From Acidobacteriota bacterium (lineage in GTDB: Bacteria > Acidobacteriota > Blastocatellia > Pyrinomonadales > Pyrinomonadaceae), in the NCBI GenBank assembly GCA_003697135.1, contig RFGC01000035.1, positions 186,001 to 250,000 of the forward strand: 64,000 bases of DNA, read 5' to 3'. The position numbers and the translations under genes were made by a program. Of this stretch, positions 9,355 to 18,120 are shown one piece after another (positions within the stretch are counted from its first letter, which is position 1; every line of letters begins with the position of its first letter). The notes beneath the pieces are model-generated. The model searched no databases and was not told the origin of the DNA. It was given only the letters and a program-made list of their open reading frames with translations.

Positions 9355-9398
9355 TAAAAGCACGCTCATGTTTTTTAGGTGACTCTGCAGCGAATTTC

Positions 9399-10523
9399 AT
9401 GGAAAGCCTTCGTAGGAAATTCTTGCATGATTCTGTCAATAAACTCCGAGAAATTCTCTCGGAGCTTGATGAACAACCTTTTGTTTCCAATGAATTAAAG
9501 CAGAAACTTTTCCGCGCGTTTCACACAATCAAGGGGACTTCTCAAGTTTTAGGCTTGAAAACGGTATCTCAAATTGCGCATCAGCTAGAAAACTTAATTC
9601 AACACAACGAGATAGTCCCAAATCATCTGCATAAAGAAATACAAATACTAATCAATGCTTTGAAAGGCAAACTTTCTTCAGAAGAATTTAATTCATTACC
9701 AGCAAAAGAAGAGAAATTAGAACCTGAAATACTGCCAAGCGAGCTAGTGCAACGACTCTCTCACCAAGAAAAGAAACTCTTAACTCGTGCCATTTTAGAA
9801 GGCAAGAACATTTTAGTAGTCAGCAAAAGCTTTCAGGTTGAAACTTTTGCCGATGAATTCAAAGAGTTTCAATCGGAATTCAGCGATTATGCGGAGATAG
9901 TTGCAAGTTTTTGCCGAAGGGATCGAGAAAATCTTGATTTCCAATTTGTCTTAACCACCAGCGAGAATGCAAAAGGAATCGAAGGTTTGAAAATTGAGAA
10001 ATTTCTTAGTGCAAGGCTTCTCTTGCTCATGAGCCGTCTCATCGCTCACGGCAAGCAAGTTGCTTTGAGCAGAGGAAAAGAAATCCAGTTTGAATTCTAT
10101 GGAGATTTTGTGGAATTACCCGAAAACCTGCTCGACTCAGTTTTTGAAATCTTACTTCACCTTATCCGTAATTCTGTTGATCACGGAATCGCAAGGCAAG
10201 GAAAAATCAAAATTGAAGTAAGGCAAGAATCCAACAAGTTAATTTTGTGCCTTAGCGACAACGGTCAAGGAATAGACTTGGCAAAAGTAAAGAAAAAGGC
10301 TATTGAAAAAGGAATTATTCACGAGGAAACAGAGCTATCAAATCAAGAGATTTTGAGCTTAATCTTTACGCCTGGCCTTTCAACTTCTGATGAAGTTTCA
10401 GAAATCTCCGGCCGCGGTATTGGGCTTGACGTGATAAAACAAAAGATCGAAGAAAAAAGCGGTAGTTTGCAAGTCCAAACTAGCACCGAAGGCACAAGCT
10501 TCGAGATAGTTTTCAACGTTTAA
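9399..10523 (+). CDS. CheA-like histidine kinase with Hpt and HATPase domains only
   Basis: This 374-residue protein starts with an Hpt domain (residues 1-80) whose FHTIKGTSQVLG motif carries the phosphorylatable H42. A ~100-residue region follows without a recognisable dimerisation P3 or CheY-binding P2 domain. It ends with a HATPase (about 225-374) with N-box LIRNSVDHGI, G1 LSDNGQGID and G2 SGRGIGLDVIKQK. The CheW-like P5 domain of true CheA is missing, because the protein stops right after the ATPase. It could be a receptor-independent phosphodonor for the LytTR regulator at 7428, but that is inference. It begins 44 bp after ribH and may share its transcript. Confidence 0.82.
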   Translation: MESLRRKFLHDSVNKLREILSELDEQPFVSNELKQKLFRAFHTIKGTSQVLGLKTVSQIAHQLENLIQHNEIVPNHLHKEIQILINALKGKLSSEEFNSLPAKEEKLEPEILPSELVQRLSHQEKKLLTRAILEGKNILVVSKSFQVETFADEFKEFQSEFSDYAEIVASFCRRDRENLDFQFVLTTSENAKGIEGLKIEKFLSARLLLLMSRLIAHGKQVALSRGKEIQFEFYGDFVELPENLLDSVFEILLHLIRNSVDHGIARQGKIKIEVRQESNKLILCLSDNGQGIDLAKVKKKAIEKGIIHEETELSNQEILSLIFTPGLSTSDEVSEISGRGIGLDVIKQKIEEKSGSLQVQTSTEGTSFEIVFNV

Positions 10524-10648
10524 TCCAACCTGCCTCCGTTTTTGCAAATTTTGAAAAAGATTCTATCGTAAAGGTAGAAACAACTTTTAACATCGAAGCT
10601 TGAATCGAACTGTTTTGCAATGTAAGATTTCATCAGGATTTTTAGGTT

Positions 10649-11656
10649 ATGAAAACTCTGCTTTTGCTTTTAATGATTTCAACGGTCTTCAATCTTGTGC
10701 TTGCGCAGCAGCAAGTAACTTCTCAAACATCACCGCAAACAACTACAGTTTCGGACGCAAAAGTTTCACGCGGATACCAAATCGGGCCGGGTGATGTTAT
10801 AGAAGGAAAAGTTTTGGGAGAGAGAGATTTTGACTTTTTGGTTACTGTTGACGATGACGGAAAAATCGAAGTTCCGTTCTCCGATCAACCAATAAATGTA
10901 ATGTGCAAAACTGAGCGCGAACTTCGAGCGGAAATAACAAAGTTGGTCGCTCGTTATGTGCGAAATCCACAAGTTGGCATCAGAGTTGTCGAAAGAAAAA
11001 GTCGCCCTCCTGCAACCATTTACGGTGAAGTCCTCCATCAACAACAAGTCATCTTGACTCGGCAAACAAGGCTTTTAGAGCTTTTGTCCTTTGCAGGCGG
11101 TGTCACTGAAAAAGCTGGTGGCATTATTCAAGTATTTCGCCCGCAACCTCCTCTTTGTGCCGATCCGAAAGAATTGCAAGAGTGGAAAGAGCTTGCAACA
11201 GACATGGGAGTGCCTTCAAAAATTTACAGTTTAACAAGTGTCAGACAAGGTAAAGAAGAGTCGAATCCGATAATCTATCCAGGTGATATAATCATCGTTC
11301 ACAGAGCCGCACCTGTTTATGTTATAGGAGAAGTAATGGTTCTGCGAGAAATACCGATCACCGAAAAAGGATTGTCTCTAACCGAGGCAATAGCTCAAGC
11401 TGGCGGATTTAGCCGTCAAGCAAAAACTAGCGAAATAAAAATCAGAAGACTTAAACCAAATTCAAGAGAAAGAGAAATAATCACGGTTGATTACAACACA
11501 ATTAGGAAAGGTCTCCAGAAAGATATAATGCTTGAGCCTGAAGATATTGTCGAGGTCGGAAAAGCAAAGAAAGGCATTGGAGAGGCACTTTTGGACATCT
11601 TGAGTGGCGGGGCAAACAGCTTTACTCAAGTGCTTCCTCAGCGAGTGTTGTATTAG
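10649..11656 (+). CDS. Polysaccharide export protein, Wza-like (Poly_export plus SLBB)
   Basis: This 335-residue exported protein has a signal peptide ending VLAQ near residue 20, a Poly_export domain (about 45-125, YQIGPGDVIEGKVLGERDF at its start) and two SLBB beta-grasp segments (near 130-170 and 225-290, the second starting YVIGEVMVLREIPI). Wza-type proteins form the outer-membrane channel for capsule or exopolysaccharide. No lipobox cysteine is seen at the signal peptide end, unlike E. coli Wza. TTTTTAGGTT precedes the ATG. The matching Wzc-type kinase is at 28248 and an O-antigen ligase-like protein at 59075, so the pathway genes are scattered. Its stop is only 10 bp from the convergent NHL/M23 gene. 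Confidence 0.9.
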   Translation: MKTLLLLLMISTVFNLVLAQQQVTSQTSPQTTTVSDAKVSRGYQIGPGDVIEGKVLGERDFDFLVTVDDDGKIEVPFSDQPINVMCKTERELRAEITKLVARYVRNPQVGIRVVERKSRPPATIYGEVLHQQQVILTRQTRLLELLSFAGGVTEKAGGIIQVFRPQPPLCADPKELQEWKELATDMGVPSKIYSLTSVRQGKEESNPIIYPGDIIIVHRAAPVYVIGEVMVLREIPITEKGLSLTEAIAQAGGFSRQAKTSEIKIRRLKPNSREREIITVDYNTIRKGLQKDIMLEPEDIVEVGKAKKGIGEALLDILSGGANSFTQVLPQRVLY

Positions 11657-11666
11657 AGTTTCAGGT

Positions 11667-13673
11667 CTAATTCGCTTGCTTGATAAATTCTATCTCTCTT
11701 GAAGTCGTATTTCCGAAAAAGTCGGCTACTGAAACTTTCAAAGTGTATTTGCCTTCATTGAGAGAAGCAATATCTAAAAAATTCTCTTTGACATAACCGT
11801 TTTGATCAAGCTCGTTTGAAACAATGTATTTGAAAAAACTCTCTCCTCTCGGACCTGCGCGGCTTCCGAGAGCATAAACAAGCGGAACTTGACTTGAGAA
11901 TCCGTATGATTCTGCTCGATTCGGCAATCGGCTGAAACTCATCGTCCAAAGTTTATCAATAATTAAATTTTCACCCTGAAAAACTTGGTAACCGACGCGA
12001 TAAACTCCCAACTTGCGCCTTTGAGGATTCCCATCCATTCTGTCAAATGCTTCTACAACTATTCGCACTTTTCCGCTTAACTGAGGAATTTTTTCGGTTT
12101 CTACTTTGTTCCAGTCCTTGTCAAAAAGCTCTACTTTTTCTATTGTAGGAGCAATCTTGTCAGAAACATTCGGCAAAGACAAAACTTCAAGCGGATTGCA
12201 TTCATATCCGCTCACCCCAATCGTTAGGTGAACATGATTCATAGCGTTCAGAGTCCCAATCGGTTCACCTTCTTCAAATTTCGTTCCTCTCGCAATCCGA
12301 AGTCCTATCGGCTTGCCATTCTCATCAAAAGAAAACTGAAATCTTTCATCGGCGAAAATTCTACCATCTGCGTATCTTCCCAAGTTGATATGAATATAGC
12401 CAAACTTTGGCATTTTTAATCCTTCACGCAAATTGCCAAAATTTGAAACCGCATTTGGCAGAAGAACTTTTTCAGCTTGAACGAAATACGCCGTCTCACC
12501 ATAGCCTCCGGCGATGTCTATTCCGTTGTGAAACCAAGCCTCATCTTCTCGGTTTTGCAATTCTCCTCGAATCTCGCAGAAAGTCCCTGCAATATCGCGT
12601 TTTCGGTCAGGAGGCTCGTAACACCAACGCACGGAAAGCGGCATTTCACATTCTCGCTCAGCCAAACGACTGATAGTCTCCTCAGTTACTTCAGCAAATT
12701 CTTCGGACTTTGTAACTACAGTAATCAAACGACTATCAGAATCGGCAATGAAAACATTTTCCTTTTCATCAATGGCAATGGAAGAAGGCCGCAAGAGTCT
12801 TGTTGGAAAACCAAATTTATCAACAATGCTTTCAGATGTAAAAGCCTTCTTTACTCGATAAAGCGAATATGAATCAGCAAAGATAAGCTCGTCGTTCTTT
12901 ACAGCAACACTCATCGGAAACAAGGTTTCTTCAGCGAGTTCTAGTGTCTCAACTCTTCCGTCTTGGCTCACTTTTCTGAGCTTTCCGTTTGAGAAATCAT
13001 TTACTACTAAACCTCCGTCTGGGAAAACTGCAAGCGTCGTGGGAGTGTTGAATTTTGCGTTCCCTGCAACTCCATCAGCAAATCCTTGCGAACTCCCTGC
13101 AAGCGTTCTAACGATGCCGTCTTCGATTATTCTAATTTTGTCATTGTAGGTATCAGCAACAAAGATTTTGTTTCTCCATACAGCAATGCCCACGGGAGCA
13201 TTAAACAAAGCCGTCTCAGCAATGCCATCGGCGAAACCTCTTTTCCCTTCTACTCCCGCTATGATTGCGGCTTCACCAGTCTGAACGTTAATGCGCTTTA
13301 TTGTATGACTTCCGGAATCAGCTACAATCAAAAAGCCCTCACTGTCGAAAGCTATTTGAGAAGGTGTTTGAAGATTATCTGCTACAAGCTCTATCTCCAC
13401 AGATTTTTCTTCTTCTCTTGAGGTTTTCTTTCCCCATGAAGACCAACCCAACCGCTTTGTTTTCACAGAAACTCTGAATATAACCCCTTTTCCACCATCA
13501 GAGACATAAAGATTCCCGTTTTTATCAACTGCTAAACCGAAAGGTTCTCCGAATTCTTCGATGATTCCGGCGAAAACCCTCAGCTTGATTGGCTTTTCTT
13601 GATTTTCAGAGTGGTAGCAGGCCAGATGAATAAGAAGAAAAATTATCAAAACGGTGCAGAATCCTAATCTCAT
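11667..13673 (-). CDS. NHL-repeat beta-propeller fused to an M23 (LytM-like) peptidase domain
   Basis: This 668-residue exported protein has a hydrophobic N-terminus (residues 3-18) followed by Cys 19, so it may be a lipoprotein, although His at -3 is atypical for a lipobox. Residues ~30-335 hold five or six NHL repeats (for example PFGLAVDKNGNLYVSDGGKG, PSQIAFDSEGFLIVADSGS). Residues ~360-500 form an M23-like domain: HNGIDIAGGYG gives the HxxxD zinc ligands and NHVHLTIG gives HxH, so the metal site looks intact. The last 160 residues are beta-rich. It probably cleaves or binds peptidoglycan. It is the last gene of a minus-strand operon, 6 bp after DUF4350. Confidence 0.78.
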   Translation of the reverse strand: MRLGFCTVLIIFLLIHLACYHSENQEKPIKLRVFAGIIEEFGEPFGLAVDKNGNLYVSDGGKGVIFRVSVKTKRLGWSSWGKKTSREEEKSVEIELVADNLQTPSQIAFDSEGFLIVADSGSHTIKRINVQTGEAAIIAGVEGKRGFADGIAETALFNAPVGIAVWRNKIFVADTYNDKIRIIEDGIVRTLAGSSQGFADGVAGNAKFNTPTTLAVFPDGGLVVNDFSNGKLRKVSQDGRVETLELAEETLFPMSVAVKNDELIFADSYSLYRVKKAFTSESIVDKFGFPTRLLRPSSIAIDEKENVFIADSDSRLITVVTKSEEFAEVTEETISRLAERECEMPLSVRWCYEPPDRKRDIAGTFCEIRGELQNREDEAWFHNGIDIAGGYGETAYFVQAEKVLLPNAVSNFGNLREGLKMPKFGYIHINLGRYADGRIFADERFQFSFDENGKPIGLRIARGTKFEEGEPIGTLNAMNHVHLTIGVSGYECNPLEVLSLPNVSDKIAPTIEKVELFDKDWNKVETEKIPQLSGKVRIVVEAFDRMDGNPQRRKLGVYRVGYQVFQGENLIIDKLWTMSFSRLPNRAESYGFSSQVPLVYALGSRAGPRGESFFKYIVSNELDQNGYVKENFLDIASLNEGKYTLKVSVADFFGNTTSREIEFIKQAN

Positions 13674-13679
13674 CTCTTC

Positions 13680-15014
13680 TTAAACAACTTCTTTTGATTT
13701 TCTCAAAACTCCGATCTTCTGTTCTATTTTTCTCAATTCTGAAACCAGTTTGATTACTTCGTTCTTGCTTGTTGATGCGCCGTAAATGATGTCATTGCAT
13801 CGAGAAATTATAGATTCAACCTGAGAGATGCCGAGACCTGTCCTTTCAGCGATTTTGCGGGCCAGCTCGCTTGATTTTATTTGTGAAACATCTATCCCCA
13901 AACTCCTAGCGACACGACGCCGAAAATCCGAATAGATATTTTCCAAAGCCAAATCATAAGCCTTAGCTGATTTCTGCAGCTCCGCCATGGCAGATACGTA
14001 TTCAAGTTTTGAGAGCCGATTTGGATTAAAGTCAGGCAGAGGACGCCCAAAACGACGACTTTGCGTAAACAGAACTGCAAAAACTACAACAGCTAGTTGA
14101 ATAACAACAAATCCAATTGGTGTTTGCGAGAAATAACTGATAAGCTCATTTCCACCTGAACCGTAGCCATGATGGTATTCATCAAAAGCTATAACCCCTT
14201 TTGAAGAACCAACAAGATTAGTAGCCAGCCGAACATTATCTGCTAATCTAATCCCAGCGTTTGAGACAATGTAAGGATCGCTTAAATAAACTATTTTTCC
14301 GTCGCCAAACGGAAGTTCTACTAGAAGGTTAGTTTTGTCATTTGTGAAATGCACAATCGGAATCTGATTGCCTGCTAATTCTTTAAGCTTTTCTATTTTC
14401 TCATAAGCATGTTTTCCAGCGAGATTGTCTTCAACTAAGCCCTCGCTTGGTTCTGGTGATTTTTCATTTGCTACTCTCTCGAAATTAACCTGTGGAGCAA
14501 AAATTGAAGGCTGTATAGCATTAACTCCTCGTGAATAGATGCTCGGTGCTGTTGGCCTGCCGACCGAAACATCTCTTACTTTTGGATCATACGAATCTGT
14601 CGCACCACCATAAAACCGCAAAATTTTCACACTCCAAACCTTGTTTTCCAAAAATCTCTCAATCCTACCTTCTCTACTTATCAAAATCAATTCTCCACCT
14701 CGAAAAGTCCATTCCAGAAGCTCTGCTATTTCTTGCTCCGTAAATCTGACCACTGGCTCTATTACCAAAAAAATTTGGACCTTATCCTTTAGCCTCGAAA
14801 CAGGCTCTCGCCATCTTATCGGATTTCTACCAGTTTCTGTCAATAAATCGAAGAATGCTTTCGTGCCTGTGCCGCCGGTGTTGTAGCTTGATCGCTCTGG
14901 ACTTAGTTCACTGTCTGGTGTTTCATCAAAACTCGTTTTTGAAACAATGTTCAAAACAATAAGCACAAGCGTTAAAACCGCAAAACCAACAATGACAAGA
15001 ACCTGCCGTTTCAT
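13680..15014 (-). CDS. DUF4350-domain membrane protein
   Basis: This 444-residue protein has an N-terminal membrane helix (about residues 5-25), then a DUF4350 region (YNTGGTGTKAFFDLLTETGRNPIRW is the usual opening, here residues ~44-68; FDEYHHGYG comes later). A second helix lies near 305-325 (VIQLAVVVFAVLFTQS), followed by a charged cytoplasmic tail of ~110 residues. DUF4350 has a GATase-like fold without known catalysis. It is typically found with DUF4129, MoxR ATPase and DUF58 genes, a membrane-linked complex of unresolved role. Here its start overlaps the DUF4129 stop by four bases, consistent with translational coupling. MoxR and DUF58 are not in this window. Confidence 0.85.
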   Translation of the reverse strand: MKRQVLVIVGFAVLTLVLIVLNIVSKTSFDETPDSELSPERSSYNTGGTGTKAFFDLLTETGRNPIRWREPVSRLKDKVQIFLVIEPVVRFTEQEIAELLEWTFRGGELILISREGRIERFLENKVWSVKILRFYGGATDSYDPKVRDVSVGRPTAPSIYSRGVNAIQPSIFAPQVNFERVANEKSPEPSEGLVEDNLAGKHAYEKIEKLKELAGNQIPIVHFTNDKTNLLVELPFGDGKIVYLSDPYIVSNAGIRLADNVRLATNLVGSSKGVIAFDEYHHGYGSGGNELISYFSQTPIGFVVIQLAVVVFAVLFTQSRRFGRPLPDFNPNRLSKLEYVSAMAELQKSAKAYDLALENIYSDFRRRVARSLGIDVSQIKSSELARKIAERTGLGISQVESIISRCNDIIYGASTSKNEVIKLVSELRKIEQKIGVLRKSKEVV

Positions 15015-16093
15015 GCTTTTTCTTTCTTAAGTGCCCGAAGATATTTTTCACGAAAACCTTCCCAATCTCTAATCTCAGGCTCTCCTAGCCCATACCAAAA
15101 CCGCTCGAAATAACCTGTCAAAGACTTCATACTTTCATAGATTTCCTTGCTTTTTGAAACCTCTTTTAGATAATCGCGATTTGTCTTATACTTTGAAAGT
15201 TTTATGATTTTTCTATCTCCGAGTTCACACAAAAAAGCTATGTATCCTTTACGAATAGCTCCCCTCAAGTCACCTGCAATAGCCAACTTTTCGGCTTCAT
15301 CAAACAGCGTGTTTGAAGTGATCTCGTCAGATATAATCTCACCCAGAATAATGCGCTCACTATCGCCTTCCGAGGCTTTGTAAGCCTCCATAAAACGCGG
15401 TGCAAAGCGATAAATGAGAAAGCCTACGAATGCAATCGCAATGAGCAAATAAACCAATTGAAAAGCATTCTTAACCCATTCCCTAGAACCAACAGTTTCA
15501 TCTGAGAGATCAATTCTGGGCATCCTATCAAATAACCAATCGAAAATTTTCCTTATCAACTTTTCAAGAGAACCTTTTTTCTCTTTCTCAGCCCTAGCAA
15601 ATTCTGGACGGCTTAGTATTTCCTCAAGCTTCCTTTTCTCTTCGTCTTTTGAAACATTTGTATAAGTATCTTCTTGCTTAATCCTTTGGATACTTTCCTG
15701 AATAGACTCCAAAGAATATATTGTTTCGAGAACCTTACTAGGGCGATCCTCCGCCTTGGACTCCTTTATTTCATCAAGCTTCTTGAGAAACCACTCATTG
15801 CTGATCTCAAAATTCTCAGAAGTTCCTTGTGATGATTCTTTGGTTACCGTCATTGTAGCAGGAAACATTTTCTTCAACTGGGCCAAAATATCCCCTTGAC
15901 AGACATTACCTATTTCCGATTTCGAGATTATGTTCTTCGCTGTGGTTTCACCCTTCAGAAAACAACCCAGTCGGCCTTTCGCCGTTTCGATCATTGCTTC
16001 GTATTCATCTAAAGTTACCGCAAGAATCTTCGCTGAAGACAATGCTAAGAACAATAATACCGAAAAGAAGGATTTTTGAATGAGCGGATTCAT
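15011..16093 (-). CDS. DUF4129-domain membrane protein
   Basis: This 360-residue protein has a signal peptide (residues 1-25, ending SAKILA), a helical periplasmic region of ~190 residues rich in Lys/Glu, one membrane helix (about 212-232, VYLLIAIAFVGFLIYRFAP) and a cytoplasmic DUF4129 domain. The domain is recognised by EAEKLAIAGDLRGAIRKGYI, NRDYLKEV and FERFWYGLGEPE. DUF4129 is the C-terminal module often fused to transglutaminases. Here the transglutaminase is absent and the domain stands alone. The gene lies 54 bp after the multi-helix membrane protein and overlaps DUF4350 by four bases. Confidence 0.85.
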   Translation of the reverse strand: MNPLIQKSFFSVLLFLALSSAKILAVTLDEYEAMIETAKGRLGCFLKGETTAKNIISKSEIGNVCQGDILAQLKKMFPATMTVTKESSQGTSENFEISNEWFLKKLDEIKESKAEDRPSKVLETIYSLESIQESIQRIKQEDTYTNVSKDEEKRKLEEILSRPEFARAEKEKKGSLEKLIRKIFDWLFDRMPRIDLSDETVGSREWVKNAFQLVYLLIAIAFVGFLIYRFAPRFMEAYKASEGDSERIILGEIISDEITSNTLFDEAEKLAIAGDLRGAIRKGYIAFLCELGDRKIIKLSKYKTNRDYLKEVSKSKEIYESMKSLTGYFERFWYGLGEPEIRDWEGFREKYLRALKKEKA

Positions 16094-16147
16094 TGTTATT
16101 GGGCTACTATCTTATCAATTTCAACAACATTCAGGTTAATTTCAAAC

Positions 16148-17188
16148 TTACAATTCACTTTTGGCTTTCGACTTCTCTGCTAAAGCAGGCTCCAACGGAC
16201 TTATGTATTCTTCAGGCAAATCAGGGATTTCACCGAGAACTTGCTTTGCCATAAGTTCTATATCATAGCCTTCGTGTTTGATTCTACTATCAATGTAAAG
16301 CAAACAAAGTCCTATCATCAAAACGGGACTAATTAAAACCAAACTGAATTGAAAAATAAGCGCACTCGCAACCAAATACCACATGGGAGGGTTGTCAGAA
16401 ACCAATGCAAAATCTTTCACGTCACTAAAGTAATATGCATAGAGCGATAAAGGCACATAAAAGAGAGACAGAGCTGATGCTGTAGCGAAAAAGGTAAAAG
16501 CAAAGAGAACATAAACATGATTGGTGCTTCCTTTCGCTAAAGCTAAACTTCTAGAAAACGCAGAAGAAATATTGCGTCCTTCCACCATTATTACCTGTGG
16601 CACATAGGCAAATCGAGATACAACCCCGAAAAAGAGCTTAAAAAGAAAAAATACCGCTAAAAGGAAGAATACTATCGAAAGAAAACTTGAAACATAACCC
16701 GGACCAAAAATTGAAAAGATAAAAATCCAAGACATCCCAACTAAAAAAGGCAAAATCGAAAATGTTAAAACTGCAAGCGGAACTGCGGAAAGTAAAATTA
16801 GAAACGACGCTGCCAGAAGAGAAGATAATCTGCTAATAGTGTTTGAATAAGTTTCACGAAAAGAAAAAGGTGTTCCGAAAAGAATATGAGTAATAAAGTT
16901 TCTCGTAGCTCCTCCCATGACGCACAAAACAAGCATAATTTCGATAAACCAAAACACCAAGTTCCCAGTCAGAATGAGCAAATTTGCAGATATGCTTTCC
17001 CTTTCTACGTAAAAAAGAATATTGAAAACAAGCCACCAACTCGCAGAAAAAAGCGTTCCAACAATAACAGGTGGAAAGGCTATGAAAAAGAAGGTCGAAA
17101 AGTGCTGACGATACAGGCGAAAAGCTCTATCTACTAAATCACCTGCTCCAATAGATGGAAGCGAGTAGTTTCTGATAGCATCCCTCAT
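16148..17188 (-). CDS. Multi-helix membrane protein (glycerophosphoryl-diester-phosphodiesterase membrane-domain-like)
   Basis: This 346-residue protein opens with IGAGDLVDRAFRLYRQHF, the hallmark of a bacterial membrane family often called the YciC-like or glycerophosphoryl diester phosphodiesterase membrane domain. Five or six hydrophobic segments follow (near residues 35-60, 68-95, 125-165, 175-205, 235-265 and 285-310). The family has no established reaction and commonly sits in DUF4129/transglutaminase clusters, as here. Its start overlaps the stop of the LolA-like gene by four bases. The C-terminal ~30 residues are cytoplasmic and charged. Confidence 0.75.
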   Translation of the reverse strand: MRDAIRNYSLPSIGAGDLVDRAFRLYRQHFSTFFFIAFPPVIVGTLFSASWWLVFNILFYVERESISANLLILTGNLVFWFIEIMLVLCVMGGATRNFITHILFGTPFSFRETYSNTISRLSSLLAASFLILLSAVPLAVLTFSILPFLVGMSWIFIFSIFGPGYVSSFLSIVFFLLAVFFLFKLFFGVVSRFAYVPQVIMVEGRNISSAFSRSLALAKGSTNHVYVLFAFTFFATASALSLFYVPLSLYAYYFSDVKDFALVSDNPPMWYLVASALIFQFSLVLISPVLMIGLCLLYIDSRIKHEGYDIELMAKQVLGEIPDLPEEYISPLEPALAEKSKAKSEL

Positions 17189-18030
17189 TCTTCTTTTGTG
17201 CTAAAAGAGTTTGGATCGAGTTGCTGGTTGAAAAGAATAGAAACCACCTCAAAAATCCATTCATACTCACTGAGACCTTGATTTTGTCCTTCTAGCATTA
17301 AGTAGATTTTGTATCTATAGGGAAAGCTTAGACCTTCCAACCGTTTGTGATTGGAAAAATCTTCTATCAGGATTTCTCTTCTCTCCCTAATGCTTGAGGA
17401 AGCATCTGGACTGATTGCTTGAGATGCTGAGATTATTCGCCGATACTCCGTTCTAAGATGCTGGAAGTTTTCTCTATCAATGAAGATAAAAATTTCAAGG
17501 TCTGAGCCACGCTTAGGAGTGTAGCTCAAAACGTAAGCTTCTCTGTTGTCTATTTTTCTTGTTCCTTCAAGTTTTATTTTCGCTTTTGTTTCGTCAAGCC
17601 TTTTCAAAGCCCAACCTGTTGAAAGAACACCACCCAATAAACCTTCCTCTAACACATCTGAAAATCTGTAGATGTAATTGCCGAAAGGAGAACGAGCATT
17701 GTTGTAAGCATAGGAGACTTTTGAATCCTTACCATCGAAAATAATCACCTCGCGCGGATAATTGGCAACAGGAAAACTCATTCCTAGCAAAAGTTTTCTG
17801 TTTTCCGAAGCCAAAACAGCCTTTCCATCAGCACCCGCCCCACCGGAACGAAGAATTGTAAACTTTACCTCTCCCGAAACTACTTGATTGTTGATTTTGG
17901 AAAGACTCTCACCACCAATAACCTTAAGATGCCTTGCGACTATATCCTCGGCTTTTAACTTTTCTTGCTTCTGTGCGTAGCTAGTAATAACAACAGCAAT
18001 AAAAAGAAATAACTTCACAAATGTCTTCAT
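17185..18030 (-). CDS. LolA-like / outer membrane lipoprotein-sorting-type periplasmic protein
   Basis: This 281-residue exported protein has a signal peptide (residues 1-19, ending VITSYAQ), then AEDIVARHLKVIGGESLSKI, a standard opening of Acidobacteria-type LolA-like proteins, and an all-beta body with DNREAYVLSYTPKRGSDLEIFIFIDRENFQHLRTEY-like strands. LolA-fold proteins carry lipid or lipoprotein in the periplasm; this branch is uncharacterised. As first gene of the five-gene minus-strand operon it supports an envelope role for the group. The terminator at 18061-18091 separates it from the receptor gene upstream, so a promoter must lie between about 18031 and 18060, which I cannot pick out. 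Confidence 0.7.
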   Translation of the reverse strand: MKTFVKLFLFIAVVITSYAQKQEKLKAEDIVARHLKVIGGESLSKINNQVVSGEVKFTILRSGGAGADGKAVLASENRKLLLGMSFPVANYPREVIIFDGKDSKVSYAYNNARSPFGNYIYRFSDVLEEGLLGGVLSTGWALKRLDETKAKIKLEGTRKIDNREAYVLSYTPKRGSDLEIFIFIDRENFQHLRTEYRRIISASQAISPDASSSIRERREILIEDFSNHKRLEGLSFPYRYKIYLMLEGQNQGLSEYEWIFEVVSILFNQQLDPNSFSTKEE

Positions 18031-18060
18031 ACTTTTTATCAGGAATTATATCAGAAAAGC

Positions 18061-18091
18061 AAAAAAGCGGAAGCCTTAAGAGCTTCCGCTT
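18061..18091 (-). terminator. Rho-independent terminator of the Oar-like receptor gene
   Basis: GCGGAAGC at 18067-18074 pairs perfectly with GCTTCCGC at 18082-18089 around a seven-base loop (an eight-base-pair GC-rich stem). Read on the minus strand, the stem is followed by a run of six T (complement of 18061-18066). It begins about 30 bases after the receptor stop codon and is placed to end that transcript before the next minus-strand operon. Confidence 0.9.
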
Positions 18092-18120
18092 GAAAACAAG
18101 ATCAACCTTCGAGCAAGTTT

